Positions 51,090 to 59,039 of a stretch of DNA of 64,000 nucleotides are shown here, one piece after another. The number at the start of each line of letters is the position of its first letter. Position 1 is the first letter of the stretch. The notes below the pieces were generated by a model. That model searched no databases. It was given only the letters and a program-made list of their open reading frames with translations, and had not been told where the DNA came from. The translations under genes and the position numbers were made by a program. This DNA comes from Candidatus Methylobacter oryzae (GTDB lineage: Bacteria; Pseudomonadota; Gammaproteobacteria; Methylococcales; Methylomonadaceae): the NCBI GenBank assembly GCA_945861405.1, contig CAMAUL010000004.1:1-64000 (forward strand), read 5' to 3'.

Positions 51090-51267
51090 CATATCGTTCA
51101 ACTTACACACCCTGGGCCTGAACGGCTCTCGATTTAGAAACTGAGTAATTATATCAGGAGTTCACTTTCCTGACTGTCGTTATTTATCTGGATCTCACCT
51201 ACACATGGGAAACTCAACTCCGCATATTTGGCGTACCTTTATAACCATATATTAGGGCTAGATTAAA

Positions 51268-51885
51268 TTATTTAAAGCCTTTGGCTAAAATATAAACCTC
51301 ATTACTTCTAGGTCTTGACGCTTTTGGCTTCCTGATAGTGACTTTGGTGAAGGATTGTTGAACTTCCTTAAAAAAATCCTCAAACCCCGCGCCGTGAAAT
51401 AGTTTAACCAGAAATACTCCGTCCTTTGTCAACACGGCCTTTGCTGTCTCCAACGCCAACTCACCCAAATAGATGGCGCGGGGCTGGTCTACGCCCTTAT
51501 TACCGCTCATATTCGGCGCCATATCCGACATCACCAGATTGACCGGAGCGCCATCAAGCAAAGCATACAATTGATCCAGTACAGCTTGCTCACGAAAATC
51601 ACCCTGTATAAAATCAACGCCTTCCAGCATATCCATCGGCAGAATATCCAACGCAACAATCCTGTCTTTTTTACCAACCAACTGCCGCGCAAACTGCGAC
51701 CACCCGCCGGGGGCCGCACCCAAATCGATAATATTTATGCCCGGTTTGATCAGCTGGTCTTTATCCTGAATTTCTTTCAGCTTAAAAACCGCGCGCGAAC
51801 GGTAACCCTGGGCTTGCGCCATTTTGACGTACTCGTCATCAAAATGCTCCTGCATCCAGCGACTGCTACTTTTACTTCGTCCCAT
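51268..51885 (-). CDS. rlmE: 23S rRNA 2'-O-methyltransferase RlmE
   Basis: A 205-residue methyltransferase (formerly FtsJ/RrmJ) acting on U2552 of 23S rRNA. The SAM-binding motif is [15 protein letters not shown], with [11 protein letters not shown] and [11 protein letters not shown] bearing the catalytic Asp and Lys; an early [10 protein letters not shown] holds the first catalytic Lys. It is the usual neighbour of ftsH and is divergent from yhbY, only 46 bp apart, so both promoters must overlap. Confidence 0.97.
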   Translation of the reverse strand: MGRSKSSSRWMQEHFDDEYVKMAQAQGYRSRAVFKLKEIQDKDQLIKPGINIIDLGAAPGGWSQFARQLVGKKDRIVALDILPMDMLEGVDFIQGDFREQAVLDQLYALLDGAPVNLVMSDMAPNMSGNKGVDQPRAIYLGELALETAKAVLTKDGVFLVKLFHGAGFEDFFKEVQQSFTKVTIRKPKASRPRSNEVYILAKGFK

Positions 51886-51931
51886 AACTCTCTTAGTGTA
51901 AAATGCAGGGTTTTGATTTTAGGAATAAAGA

Positions 51932-52198
51932 GTGAACTCTGCAGATAAGAAAAAACTTAAGTCCCAAGCACACAGCTTAAAACCCGTCATTATGATCGGC
52001 CAGTCGGGGCTTACAGCAGCCGTGCTGGCAGAGATTGAACTAGCACTTAACACCCACGAACTGATTAAAGTGCGCATACGCGCTGAACGCGAAGATCGCA
52101 AGCTGATCAGCGAAAAAATCTGCACGGACACCGGCGCAGAACTCATTCAAAGTATTGGTCAAATTGCAGTTATTTATCGGTTAAATCCGAACAAATAA
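51932..52198 (+). CDS. yhbY: YhbY/CRM-domain RNA-binding protein
   Basis: An 88-residue single CRM domain linked to 50S ribosome assembly. KPVIMIGQSGLTAAVLAEIELAL contains the GxxG loop (GQSG), followed by the LIKVRI strand and the C-terminal QIAVIYR strand. The start is GTG at 51932 with AGGA eight bases upstream. Divergence from rlmE puts two 50S-related genes back to back, as in E. coli. Confidence 0.95.
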   Translation: MNSADKKKLKSQAHSLKPVIMIGQSGLTAAVLAEIELALNTHELIKVRIRAEREDRKLISEKICTDTGAELIQSIGQIAVIYRLNPNK

Positions 52199-52215
52199 CA
52201 TAGGTTCAAGGTAAA

Positions 52216-52244
52216 AGGTTCAAGGCCTTCTCTCCCTTGAACCT
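52216..52244. terminator. Shared terminator hairpin between yhbY and greA
   Basis: AGGTTCAAGG (52216-52225) pairs with CCTTGAACCT (52235-52244), 10 bp perfect. On the minus strand it is followed by TTTTACC and overlaps the first base of the greA stop. It serves greA and may also stop yhbY transcripts, though the plus-strand tail (CAAATAT) lacks T-runs. Confidence 0.7.
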
Positions 52245-52720
52245 CAAATATATTCAATCGAAATAATTTCATAATCGACATTGCCGCCCGGCGCTTTAAC
52301 CGTCACAACATCTTCTACTTCTTTGCCGATCAAGGCTCTGGCTATCGGCGAACCGATAGAAATACGACTCTCCTTAATATTGGCCTCATCTTCGCCAACA
52401 ATCTGATAGGTCACTTTTCTCTCTGATTCAATATCTTCTATTTCTACGGTCGCGCCAAACACCACCTTACCATTGGCATCCACCTTGGTAACGTCGATAA
52501 TTTGCGCATTGGAAAGCTTGCCTTCAATTTCAGAAATGCGCCCTTCGGCAAAGCTTTGCTGCTCTTTCGCAGCATGATATTCGGCGTTTTCTTTCAAATC
52601 GCCATGCGCCCTGGCCGTCGCTATCGAGGCAATGATACGCGGACGCACCACTGACTTTAATTCTTCCAGTTCGGCGCGTAATTTTTCTGCACCTTTGACG
52701 GTGAGAGGTACTTTATTCAT
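52244..52720 (-). CDS. greA: Transcription elongation factor GreA
   Basis: A 158-residue factor that rescues backtracked RNA polymerase by stimulating transcript cleavage. The N-terminal coiled coil carries the tip acidic pair, and [16 protein letters not shown] is the signature. The C-terminal FKBP-like domain shows [16 protein letters not shown]. The family length is exact. It lies 73 bp downstream of carB, the common order carA-carB-greA. Confidence 0.98.
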   Translation of the reverse strand: MNKVPLTVKGAEKLRAELEELKSVVRPRIIASIATARAHGDLKENAEYHAAKEQQSFAEGRISEIEGKLSNAQIIDVTKVDANGKVVFGATVEIEDIESERKVTYQIVGEDEANIKESRISIGSPIARALIGKEVEDVVTVKAPGGNVDYEIISIEYI

Positions 52721-52793
52721 TTTTTAAAAACTCCAATAATTGTTTTTAAGCTAAGAGCAAGGTCGCCGCTCTTTCAGCCTTTCATCTTTCGTC

Positions 52794-55700
52794 TTAAGTC
52801 AGACTCTTATGCAAATCCTGCAAGCAATTCACATCACCTGCATCCAATTCGCCCAGCGCGTAACAGGCCGCCCTTGCACCTGCCATCGTCGTGTAATACG
52901 TTACGCGGTGCTGCAAGGCTTCCCGACGCATGGTAAATGAATCCGAAATGGCTTTGGTGCCTTCCGTCGTATTAATAATCAGTTGAACCTGATCGTTTTT
53001 AATCATATCAACCGTGTTAGGTCGCCCTTCGTTAACCTTATAAACCACTTCGCAGGGAATGCCCGCGTCTTTAAGATACTTTGCGGTGCCGCCGGTTGCG
53101 ACGATTTCATATTTTTTATCGACCAGCATTCTGGCAACATCCGGTGCCTTGGCTTTATCGGCATCACGAATACTAATCAGCACTTTGCCGCTGTGATTCA
53201 AGTTAACGCCAGCGGCGCGCTGGGATTTGGCAAAAGCCTCACCGAAGGTTTTACCGACCCCCATCACCTCACCGGTCGATTTCATTTCAGGCCCCAATAA
53301 AGGGTCAACGCCGGGGAATTTGACAAACGGAAATACCGCCTCTTTAACCGAATAGTAACCCGGAATACGCTCTTTGGTAACGCCTTGTTGCGCCAAAGTT
53401 TGCCCGACCATACACCGTGCCGCAATTTTAGCCAGCGGGTAGCCGGTTGCCTTGGACACGAATGGCGCCGTACGCGAAGCTCTTGGATTGACTTCGAGCA
53501 CAAAAATATCCTCGCCTTGAATCGCAAACTGGGTATTCATCAAACCGATTACGCCCAAAGCTTCGGCCATTTTGGCAACTTGTTCGCGCAATTTATCCTG
53601 GAGATGCGGCGCTAATTCATACGGAGGCAACGAACACGCAGAATCGCCCGAATGCACCCCGGCCTGCTCAATGTGCTCCATCAAGCCGCCGATCAAAACC
53701 TGCTCCCCGTCATAAATGGCATCGACATCCATCTCAACCGCATCGTCAAGAAAACGATCCAGCAATACTGGCGAATCGTTGGACACGCTAACCGCTTCTT
53801 TCATATAACGCTGCAAACCCTCTTCATTGAAGACGATTTCCATAGCTCGGCCGCCCAAAACGTACGAAGGCCGAACCACCAACGGATAACCCAGCTCTTT
53901 TGCCGCATTAATCGCCTGCTCGACAGATCGCGCCGTGGCATTTGGCGGCTGCCGAAGATTCAGCCTTTCCAGCAGTTTTTGAAATCGCTCACGGTCTTCG
54001 GCCAAATCAATCGAGTCCGGCGAGGTACCAATAATCGGCACACCGGCGGCTTCCAAAGCACGCGCCAATTTCAGCGGCGTCTGACCGCCGTACTGCACAA
54101 TCACGCCTTTGGGTTTTTCAATATGCACGATTTCCAGCACATCTTCCAATGTTAACGACTCAAAATACAAACGATCCGAGGTATCGAAATCGGTGGAAAC
54201 CGTTTCAGGATTGCAATTAATCATGATGGTTTCATAGCCATCTTCGCGCAACGCCAATGCAGCATGAACACAGCAATAATCGAACTCGATGCCCTGTCCG
54301 ATACGGTTAGGCCCGCCGCCGAGAATGATGATTTTTTCTTTATCGGAAACCCGCGCCTCGCATTCCTGCTCATAAGTCGAATACAAATAAGCCGTATCTG
54401 ACGAAAACTCGGCCGCACAGGAATCAATGCGCTTATAGACCGGACGAATATTCTGCTTGTGCCGCACATTGCGTACTTCGGTTTCGGAGGTATCCAGCAA
54501 CTTGGCTAGGCGTATATCGGAAAAGCCCTTGCGCTTTAATTTATACAGCTCGCCTTCTTTCAAGGTCGACAAGGTTTTAGTCGATAACGATTTCTCAGTC
54601 AGCACCAAATCTTCAACCTGCGCCAAAAACCAGGGATCGATTTTACTGGCCTCATGCACGTCGTCCAGACTCATGCCGCTACGGAATGCATCGGCGACAT
54701 AAAGCAAACGATCCGGCCCCGGATGGCGCATTTCGCGCTGCATTTTTTCCTGCGCATCTTCCCGGTTCAAATCGATAACTTCATCGAGACCGCTTATACC
54801 GATTTCCAATCCGCGCAAGGCTTTTTGCAGCGATTCCTGAAACGTGCGGCCTATCGCCATGACTTCGCCGACCGATTTCATCTGCGTGGTCAAACGGTCG
54901 TCAGCTTGCGGGAATTTTTCAAAAGTAAATCGTGGGATTTTGGTAACCACATAATCGATGCTAGGCTCAAACGATGCCGGTGTTGCACCGCCGGTAATCT
55001 CGTTTTTCAATTCATCCAGCGTATAACCTACCGCAAGTTTTGCCGCCACTTTGGCAATCGGGAAACCGGTCGCCTTGGACGCCAAAGCAGACGAACGCGA
55101 CACGCGCGGATTCATCTCAATAATTATCATCCGCCCATCTTTCGGATTAATCGCGACCTGTACATTGGATCCGCCGGTATCGACGCCAATTTCACGCAAT
55201 ATCGCCAAAGAGACATTACGCAAAATCTGATATTCCTTATCGCTTAACGTTTGCGCTGGCGCTACGGTGATGGAGTCGCCGGTATGCACACCCATCGGGT
55301 CGAAGTTTTCAATCGAACAGACAATGATGCAGTTGTCCTTGGAATCGCGCACCACTTCCATCTCGTATTCTTTCCAACCCAGCACCGATTCTTCAATCAA
55401 TAATTCGTTGGTTGGCGACAAATACAAGCCGCGTTCGCAGATTTCAACAAACTCTTCCTTGTTGTAAGCAATGCCGCCACCGCTGCCGCCCATGGTAAAT
55501 GAAGGTCGGATAACGGTTGGATAGCCCACTTCCAGTTGCGCTGCCAGAGCCTCTTCCATACTATGCGCAGTTTTTGATTTCGCTACTTCATAACCGATTT
55601 TCTGCATCGCCTGATTGAACAACGCACGGTCTTCGGCTTTGTGAATCGCTTCTTTGGACGCGCCGATCATCTCAACACCGTATTTTGCCAAAACCCCGTG

Positions 55701-56012
55701 AGCATCAAGATCCAACGCGCAATTCAATGCCGTTTGTCCGCCCATGGTCGGCAATATCGCATCGGGACGTTCCTTGGCAATGATTTTTTCTACGGTTTGC
55801 CAGTCGATAGGCTCGATATAAGTCGCATCGGCCATATCCGGGTCGGTCATGATCGTCGCCGGATTGGAATTGACCAGAATAACGCGATAACCTTCTTCCC
55901 GCAGCGCTTTACAGGCTTGAGTTCCGGAATAATCAAACTCGCAGGCTTGGCCGATAACGATGGGGCCTGCGCCCAGTAATAAAATCGATTTTATGTCGGT
56001 TCTTTTTGGCAT
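52794..56012 (-). CDS. carB: Carbamoyl-phosphate synthase large subunit
   Basis: A 1072-residue synthetase (E. coli 1073) making carbamoyl phosphate for arginine and pyrimidines. Two homologous ATP-grasp halves are visible: the first starts [21 protein letters not shown] with [13 protein letters not shown], the second starts [19 protein letters not shown] with [15 protein letters not shown]. The C-terminal MGS-like allosteric domain (about 935-1072) includes [14 protein letters not shown] and NTTEGTKAI. It is separated from carA by about 2.3 kb here, counting start of carA to start of carB, because a toxin-antitoxin pair and a Uma2 gene lie in between. Confidence 0.98.
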   Translation of the reverse strand: MPKRTDIKSILLLGAGPIVIGQACEFDYSGTQACKALREEGYRVILVNSNPATIMTDPDMADATYIEPIDWQTVEKIIAKERPDAILPTMGGQTALNCALDLDAHGVLAKYGVEMIGASKEAIHKAEDRALFNQAMQKIGYEVAKSKTAHSMEEALAAQLEVGYPTVIRPSFTMGGSGGGIAYNKEEFVEICERGLYLSPTNELLIEESVLGWKEYEMEVVRDSKDNCIIVCSIENFDPMGVHTGDSITVAPAQTLSDKEYQILRNVSLAILREIGVDTGGSNVQVAINPKDGRMIIIEMNPRVSRSSALASKATGFPIAKVAAKLAVGYTLDELKNEITGGATPASFEPSIDYVVTKIPRFTFEKFPQADDRLTTQMKSVGEVMAIGRTFQESLQKALRGLEIGISGLDEVIDLNREDAQEKMQREMRHPGPDRLLYVADAFRSGMSLDDVHEASKIDPWFLAQVEDLVLTEKSLSTKTLSTLKEGELYKLKRKGFSDIRLAKLLDTSETEVRNVRHKQNIRPVYKRIDSCAAEFSSDTAYLYSTYEQECEARVSDKEKIIILGGGPNRIGQGIEFDYCCVHAALALREDGYETIMINCNPETVSTDFDTSDRLYFESLTLEDVLEIVHIEKPKGVIVQYGGQTPLKLARALEAAGVPIIGTSPDSIDLAEDRERFQKLLERLNLRQPPNATARSVEQAINAAKELGYPLVVRPSYVLGGRAMEIVFNEEGLQRYMKEAVSVSNDSPVLLDRFLDDAVEMDVDAIYDGEQVLIGGLMEHIEQAGVHSGDSACSLPPYELAPHLQDKLREQVAKMAEALGVIGLMNTQFAIQGEDIFVLEVNPRASRTAPFVSKATGYPLAKIAARCMVGQTLAQQGVTKERIPGYYSVKEAVFPFVKFPGVDPLLGPEMKSTGEVMGVGKTFGEAFAKSQRAAGVNLNHSGKVLISIRDADKAKAPDVARMLVDKKYEIVATGGTAKYLKDAGIPCEVVYKVNEGRPNTVDMIKNDQVQLIINTTEGTKAISDSFTMRREALQHRVTYYTTMAGARAACYALGELDAGDVNCLQDLHKSLT

Positions 56013-56028
56013 TTTATTCTTTAAAAGG

Positions 56029-56307
56029 TTAGGATTTTCTACTGTCGGCTAGCCGATAAACTTCGCTTCGTTCACGCTTACCAACGGCAATAACGACAAT
56101 GATTAATTCATTATCGCGAACTTCATACACTAAGCGATAACCAACATCGCGTAGTTTTATTTTGTACCGATTTTTCTCGATTTTTGCGGATAAGACACAA
56201 GGATTTTGCAACCGCTCTTTCAATTTAGCTATAAATTGCTCACGAATAGAATTATCAAGTTTTTGCCATTCTTTGAGTGCGGCTGGGTGAAAGTCCAGGG
56301 AATACAT
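56029..56307 (-). CDS. RelE-family toxin
   Basis: A 92-residue RelE/ParE-superfamily protein, probably a ribosome-dependent mRNA interferase. The N-terminal [22 protein letters not shown] and the core [16 protein letters not shown] with [15 protein letters not shown] are typical, including the basic residues of the active site. It is preceded 2 bp upstream by its antitoxin gene. The pair sits between carA and carB, unlike the usual arrangement, and so was probably inserted there. Confidence 0.93.
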   Translation of the reverse strand: MYSLDFHPAALKEWQKLDNSIREQFIAKLKERLQNPCVLSAKIEKNRYKIKLRDVGYRLVYEVRDNELIIVVIAVGKRERSEVYRLADSRKS

Positions 56308-56309
56308 GA

Positions 56310-56522
56310 TTACAAGTCATTCAAGGAAACGCGAATAAACGCCTGACCATCATTCAGCCGCTCATCAGCGATTTTATTAAGCTCTTCGTTCTCCAGCTTC
56401 TCCGCATCGCTTAACTCATCATCGTTTACTAACAAATGGCATTGGTCTTGAGGAAGCAGCGCCAAAAAATCAATGACTTTTTGGTAAACAGTGTCTTCAA
56501 CTTCAAGTTGTATGGTCTTCAT
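56310..56522 (-). CDS. RelB-like antitoxin partner
   Basis: A 70-residue acidic protein directly upstream of the RelE toxin, 2 bp apart. The first 20 residues (IQLEVEDTVYQKVIDFLALL) look like a short strand-helix DNA-binding or dimerisation region, and the Asp/Glu-rich C-terminal half (DDELSDAEKLENEELNKIADE) would wrap the toxin. It carries no named motif, so its family is inferred from position, size and charge. Confidence 0.8.
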   Translation of the reverse strand: MKTIQLEVEDTVYQKVIDFLALLPQDQCHLLVNDDELSDAEKLENEELNKIADERLNDGQAFIRVSLNDL

Positions 56523-56568
56523 TAGGATACCTTAGATGCTTATTTTTGTGCGGCAGTTAATAAAACAA

Positions 56569-57141
56569 TCAATCATCAAACACCACATCCTCATAAATAT
56601 CCCCCACTCTTAAAACCGCGTGATAATCCCCACAATCAATTGCCAGAATTTCATCGGCTTCAAGCAATGCCGTTTGCCATTCGCCTTGGGCATCACGGAC
56701 AAAATATTCAACTTTAAGTTGATTGGAGCTAATCAATAAGTAATAGCGCAAGCTAGGTATTTGTTGATAGACCTGCAATTTTTCACGGCGGTCAATTTTT
56801 GCCGTGCCGGGCGATAAAACTTCCGCAATAAAACATGGCTGTTGCTTACAATATTCCCCATTATCTTGAGTATTACAAACCAACATCACATCAGGGTAAT
56901 AATAAGCCTTGTGCCATGCAATTTTCAGTTTCATATCGCTGACAAATACGCCGCAATGCCCACCACGTGCTGCTGCCCGAAGATGAAAGCCGACATTTAA
57001 GCTAACACGATTGTGCCGCTCACCTGCTCCAGCCATGGCATAAATTTGTCCATCGACATATTCATGGCGCATATCGGCATCCAATTCCATTGCCAGATAA
57101 TCTTGTTCAGTCAAATAAGTAAGTTTTTGTAAGGCTGTCAT
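56569..57141 (-). CDS. Uma2-family (DUF820) putative endonuclease
   Basis: A 190-residue PD-(D/E)xK-fold protein. The N-terminal YLTEQDYLAMELDADMRHEYVDG, the PDVMLVC aspartate and the FIAEVLSPGTAKIDRREK motif (E then K) form the catalytic core. Uma2 proteins are abundant in cyanobacteria and patchily spread in others, often near mobile or repetitive DNA. Their substrate is unknown. It lies 46 bp upstream of the antitoxin and 49 bp downstream of carA, all in one direction, so all three extra genes may ride on the carAB transcript. Confidence 0.92.
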   Translation of the reverse strand: MTALQKLTYLTEQDYLAMELDADMRHEYVDGQIYAMAGAGERHNRVSLNVGFHLRAAARGGHCGVFVSDMKLKIAWHKAYYYPDVMLVCNTQDNGEYCKQQPCFIAEVLSPGTAKIDRREKLQVYQQIPSLRYYLLISSNQLKVEYFVRDAQGEWQTALLEADEILAIDCGDYHAVLRVGDIYEDVVFDD

Positions 57142-57190
57142 AAGTTCCTCCTACTTTATGTCGAACATTTGGGAATAATACTACCCTTGC

Positions 57191-58315
57191 TTAGCTTGCC
57201 CCCATCATCTCGATAAAATCATCGAATAAGGATTCCACATCATGAGGCCCCGGACTTGCTTCAGGATGACCCTGGAAACTCATCGCAGGACAATCGGTGC
57301 GTTTGATACCCTGCAAGCTACCGTCAAATAATGACCGGTAAGTCGCTATTACATTATCAGGAAGACTGTCTTCATTAGCCGCAAAACCGTGATTCTGGCT
57401 GCTGATCATGACCCGGCCTGTGGCTATTTCCTGAACCGGATGATTGGCGCCATGATGACCGAATTTCATTTTCTCGGTTTTTGCGCCGCTGGCCAAAGCC
57501 AATAACTGATGCCCCAAGCAAATACCGAATACCGGAATCTTCTTTTCCAGTATCGTTTTGATCGCCTCTATCGCATAAGTACACGGCTCAGGATCGCCTG
57601 GGCCATTAGACAGAAAAACACCGTCAGGATTCATCGCCAATACGGTTTCAGCAGACGTCGTTGCAGGAACAACGGTAACACGGCAACCGCGATTAGCCAG
57701 CAACCTGAGAATATTGCGTTTAACGCCAAAATCATAAGCCACCACATGCTTGGTCAGATTTTCGGCTTGCTTATGTCCATGCTGCAAGTCCCAGATATTT
57801 TCAGTCCATTCATAAGGCCGGGCAACAGTGACCTCCTTAGCCAGATCCATCCCCTTCAAGCCAGGAAAGCCTTCAATGGCTTTTTTGGCAACGTCCAAAT
57901 CCACCGACTCGCCCGCCATAATACAGCCTCGCTGCGCTCCCTTGTCGCGCAAAATCCGGGTTAATTGGCGGGTATCAATATCGGCAATGGCGACCACATT
58001 GTTATCGGTCAAATATTGCTGCAAGGTTTTGGTGCTGCGCCAGTTGCTAGCCAACAGCGGCAGATCCCTGATCACCAGACCGCTGGCAAAAACACCGACC
58101 GACTCGTCATCTTCGTCAGTAGTTCCAGTATTGCCGATATGCGGATAGGTTAACGTTACAATCTGCCGGGCATAAGACGGGTCGCTCAAAATTTCCTGAT
58201 ACCCGGTCATCGCCGTATTAAAAACCACCTCACCTACGGAACAACCATCTGCACCAATGGCTACACCGTTAAATACCGTTCCATCTTCCAATACCAATAA
58301 AGCAGACCTAGTCAA
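57191..58315 (-). CDS. carA: Carbamoyl-phosphate synthase small (glutaminase) subunit
   Basis: A 374-residue class I glutamine amidotransferase subunit. [20 protein letters not shown] opens the N-terminal domain; the catalytic Cys lies in [13 protein letters not shown] and the His and Glu in [13 protein letters not shown]. The start is TTG at 58315: GAGGTG seven bases upstream is a good Shine-Dalgarno and the product matches relatives (SALLVLEDG). A GTG at 58324 overlaps that site and is less likely. A promoter-like sequence and a terminator-like hairpin lie in the leader. Confidence 0.96.
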   Translation of the reverse strand: MTRSALLVLEDGTVFNGVAIGADGCSVGEVVFNTAMTGYQEILSDPSYARQIVTLTYPHIGNTGTTDEDDESVGVFASGLVIRDLPLLASNWRSTKTLQQYLTDNNVVAIADIDTRQLTRILRDKGAQRGCIMAGESVDLDVAKKAIEGFPGLKGMDLAKEVTVARPYEWTENIWDLQHGHKQAENLTKHVVAYDFGVKRNILRLLANRGCRVTVVPATTSAETVLAMNPDGVFLSNGPGDPEPCTYAIEAIKTILEKKIPVFGICLGHQLLALASGAKTEKMKFGHHGANHPVQEIATGRVMISSQNHGFAANEDSLPDNVIATYRSLFDGSLQGIKRTDCPAMSFQGHPEASPGPHDVESLFDDFIEMMGAS

Positions 58316-58337
58316 ACACGTCACCTCAAATGTGCAA

Positions 58338-58369
58338 AACGGGATGAACCCTTAAGGACTCATCCCGTT
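58338..58369 (-). terminator. Hairpin in the carA leader: terminator or attenuator
   Basis: AACGGGATGA (58338-58347) pairs with TCATCCCGTT (58360-58369), 10 bp perfect, and on the minus strand is followed by TTTTGC. It ends 23 bp before the carA start and lies downstream of the candidate carA promoter, so it may regulate carA rather than only end the preceding gene. Confidence 0.65.
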
Positions 58370-58390
58370 GTAAAAATCAAAACTGGGCTA

Positions 58391-58419
58391 ATTTTACGAG
58401 ATTATGCGGCTTGGGTCAT
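58391..58419 (-). promoter_or_regulatory. Candidate carA promoter
   Basis: On the minus strand, ATGACC (58414-58419, four of six matches to TTGACA), a 17-bp spacer and TAAAAT (58391-58396, five of six to TATAAT). Transcription would begin near 58384 and run through the 10-bp hairpin before reaching the carA ribosome binding site. Confidence 0.4.
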
Positions 58420-58465
58420 TAACAATTTTTTAAATCCGAAGCAAACGGTTGATTGGATTGTAAAT

Positions 58466-58999
58466 CTAAACCAGCGAAGACAAAGACGCAATCTTCTGCT
58501 CAACGCTGAGAATAGCCCGATTCAAAATACCTAGATTTTTTTCCTCGACAATTTGCATACCCATCACATAAAAAATGGGCATCCATAGCGGATTAATCAG
58601 CAGCCCGCCCAGCGCACTTTTCCATGTTCGCTTCAGGTTTTTTAACGGATTAAACGATTCGGCCAACGAATGCATCGGGTACTCGGCAAAAACAGCGGCA
58701 ATCGGATGCAGGATGACCTTGTCGCTCCCCTCAAGCTGCGCCATCGATTGAAGCAGCTTACGCTCCATATTGTGATAATTCATCCGCGCATAGCCCGCAG
58801 AAAATGCAAAGGTAAGCGCGACCAGCGGCAGCAAAATGCCCGGAGGAACCACAGGCGCGAAAGAGGAAGACAGCATGACGATGCCTAGCCCCAACATCAG
58901 AACATCTTCGCCCCGCTCCACATCGCGATCAATGCCCTGGATAATCGCTAAAACGGCATTGCCGAATGGAGCTTTTAAATAATCTTTTTCTTGTGCCAT
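58466..58999 (-). CDS. Membrane protein of unknown function
   Basis: A 177-residue protein with two adjacent hydrophobic segments (about residues 34-50 and 54-70, DVLMLGLGIVMLSSSF and ILLPLVALTFAFSAG) and a third near 133-150 (NPLWMPIFYVMGMQIV). The N-terminus and the loop between are charged. I do not recognise a family. It follows the HDOD-GGDEF gene by 40 bp and may be in its operon; a membrane partner for that signalling protein is a guess. Confidence 0.75.
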   Translation of the reverse strand: MAQEKDYLKAPFGNAVLAIIQGIDRDVERGEDVLMLGLGIVMLSSSFAPVVPPGILLPLVALTFAFSAGYARMNYHNMERKLLQSMAQLEGSDKVILHPIAAVFAEYPMHSLAESFNPLKNLKRTWKSALGGLLINPLWMPIFYVMGMQIVEEKNLGILNRAILSVEQKIASLSSLV

Positions 59000-59039
59000 G
59001 GTAATTCTCCTTATGGATAATGCTTTAAAAACACACCTT

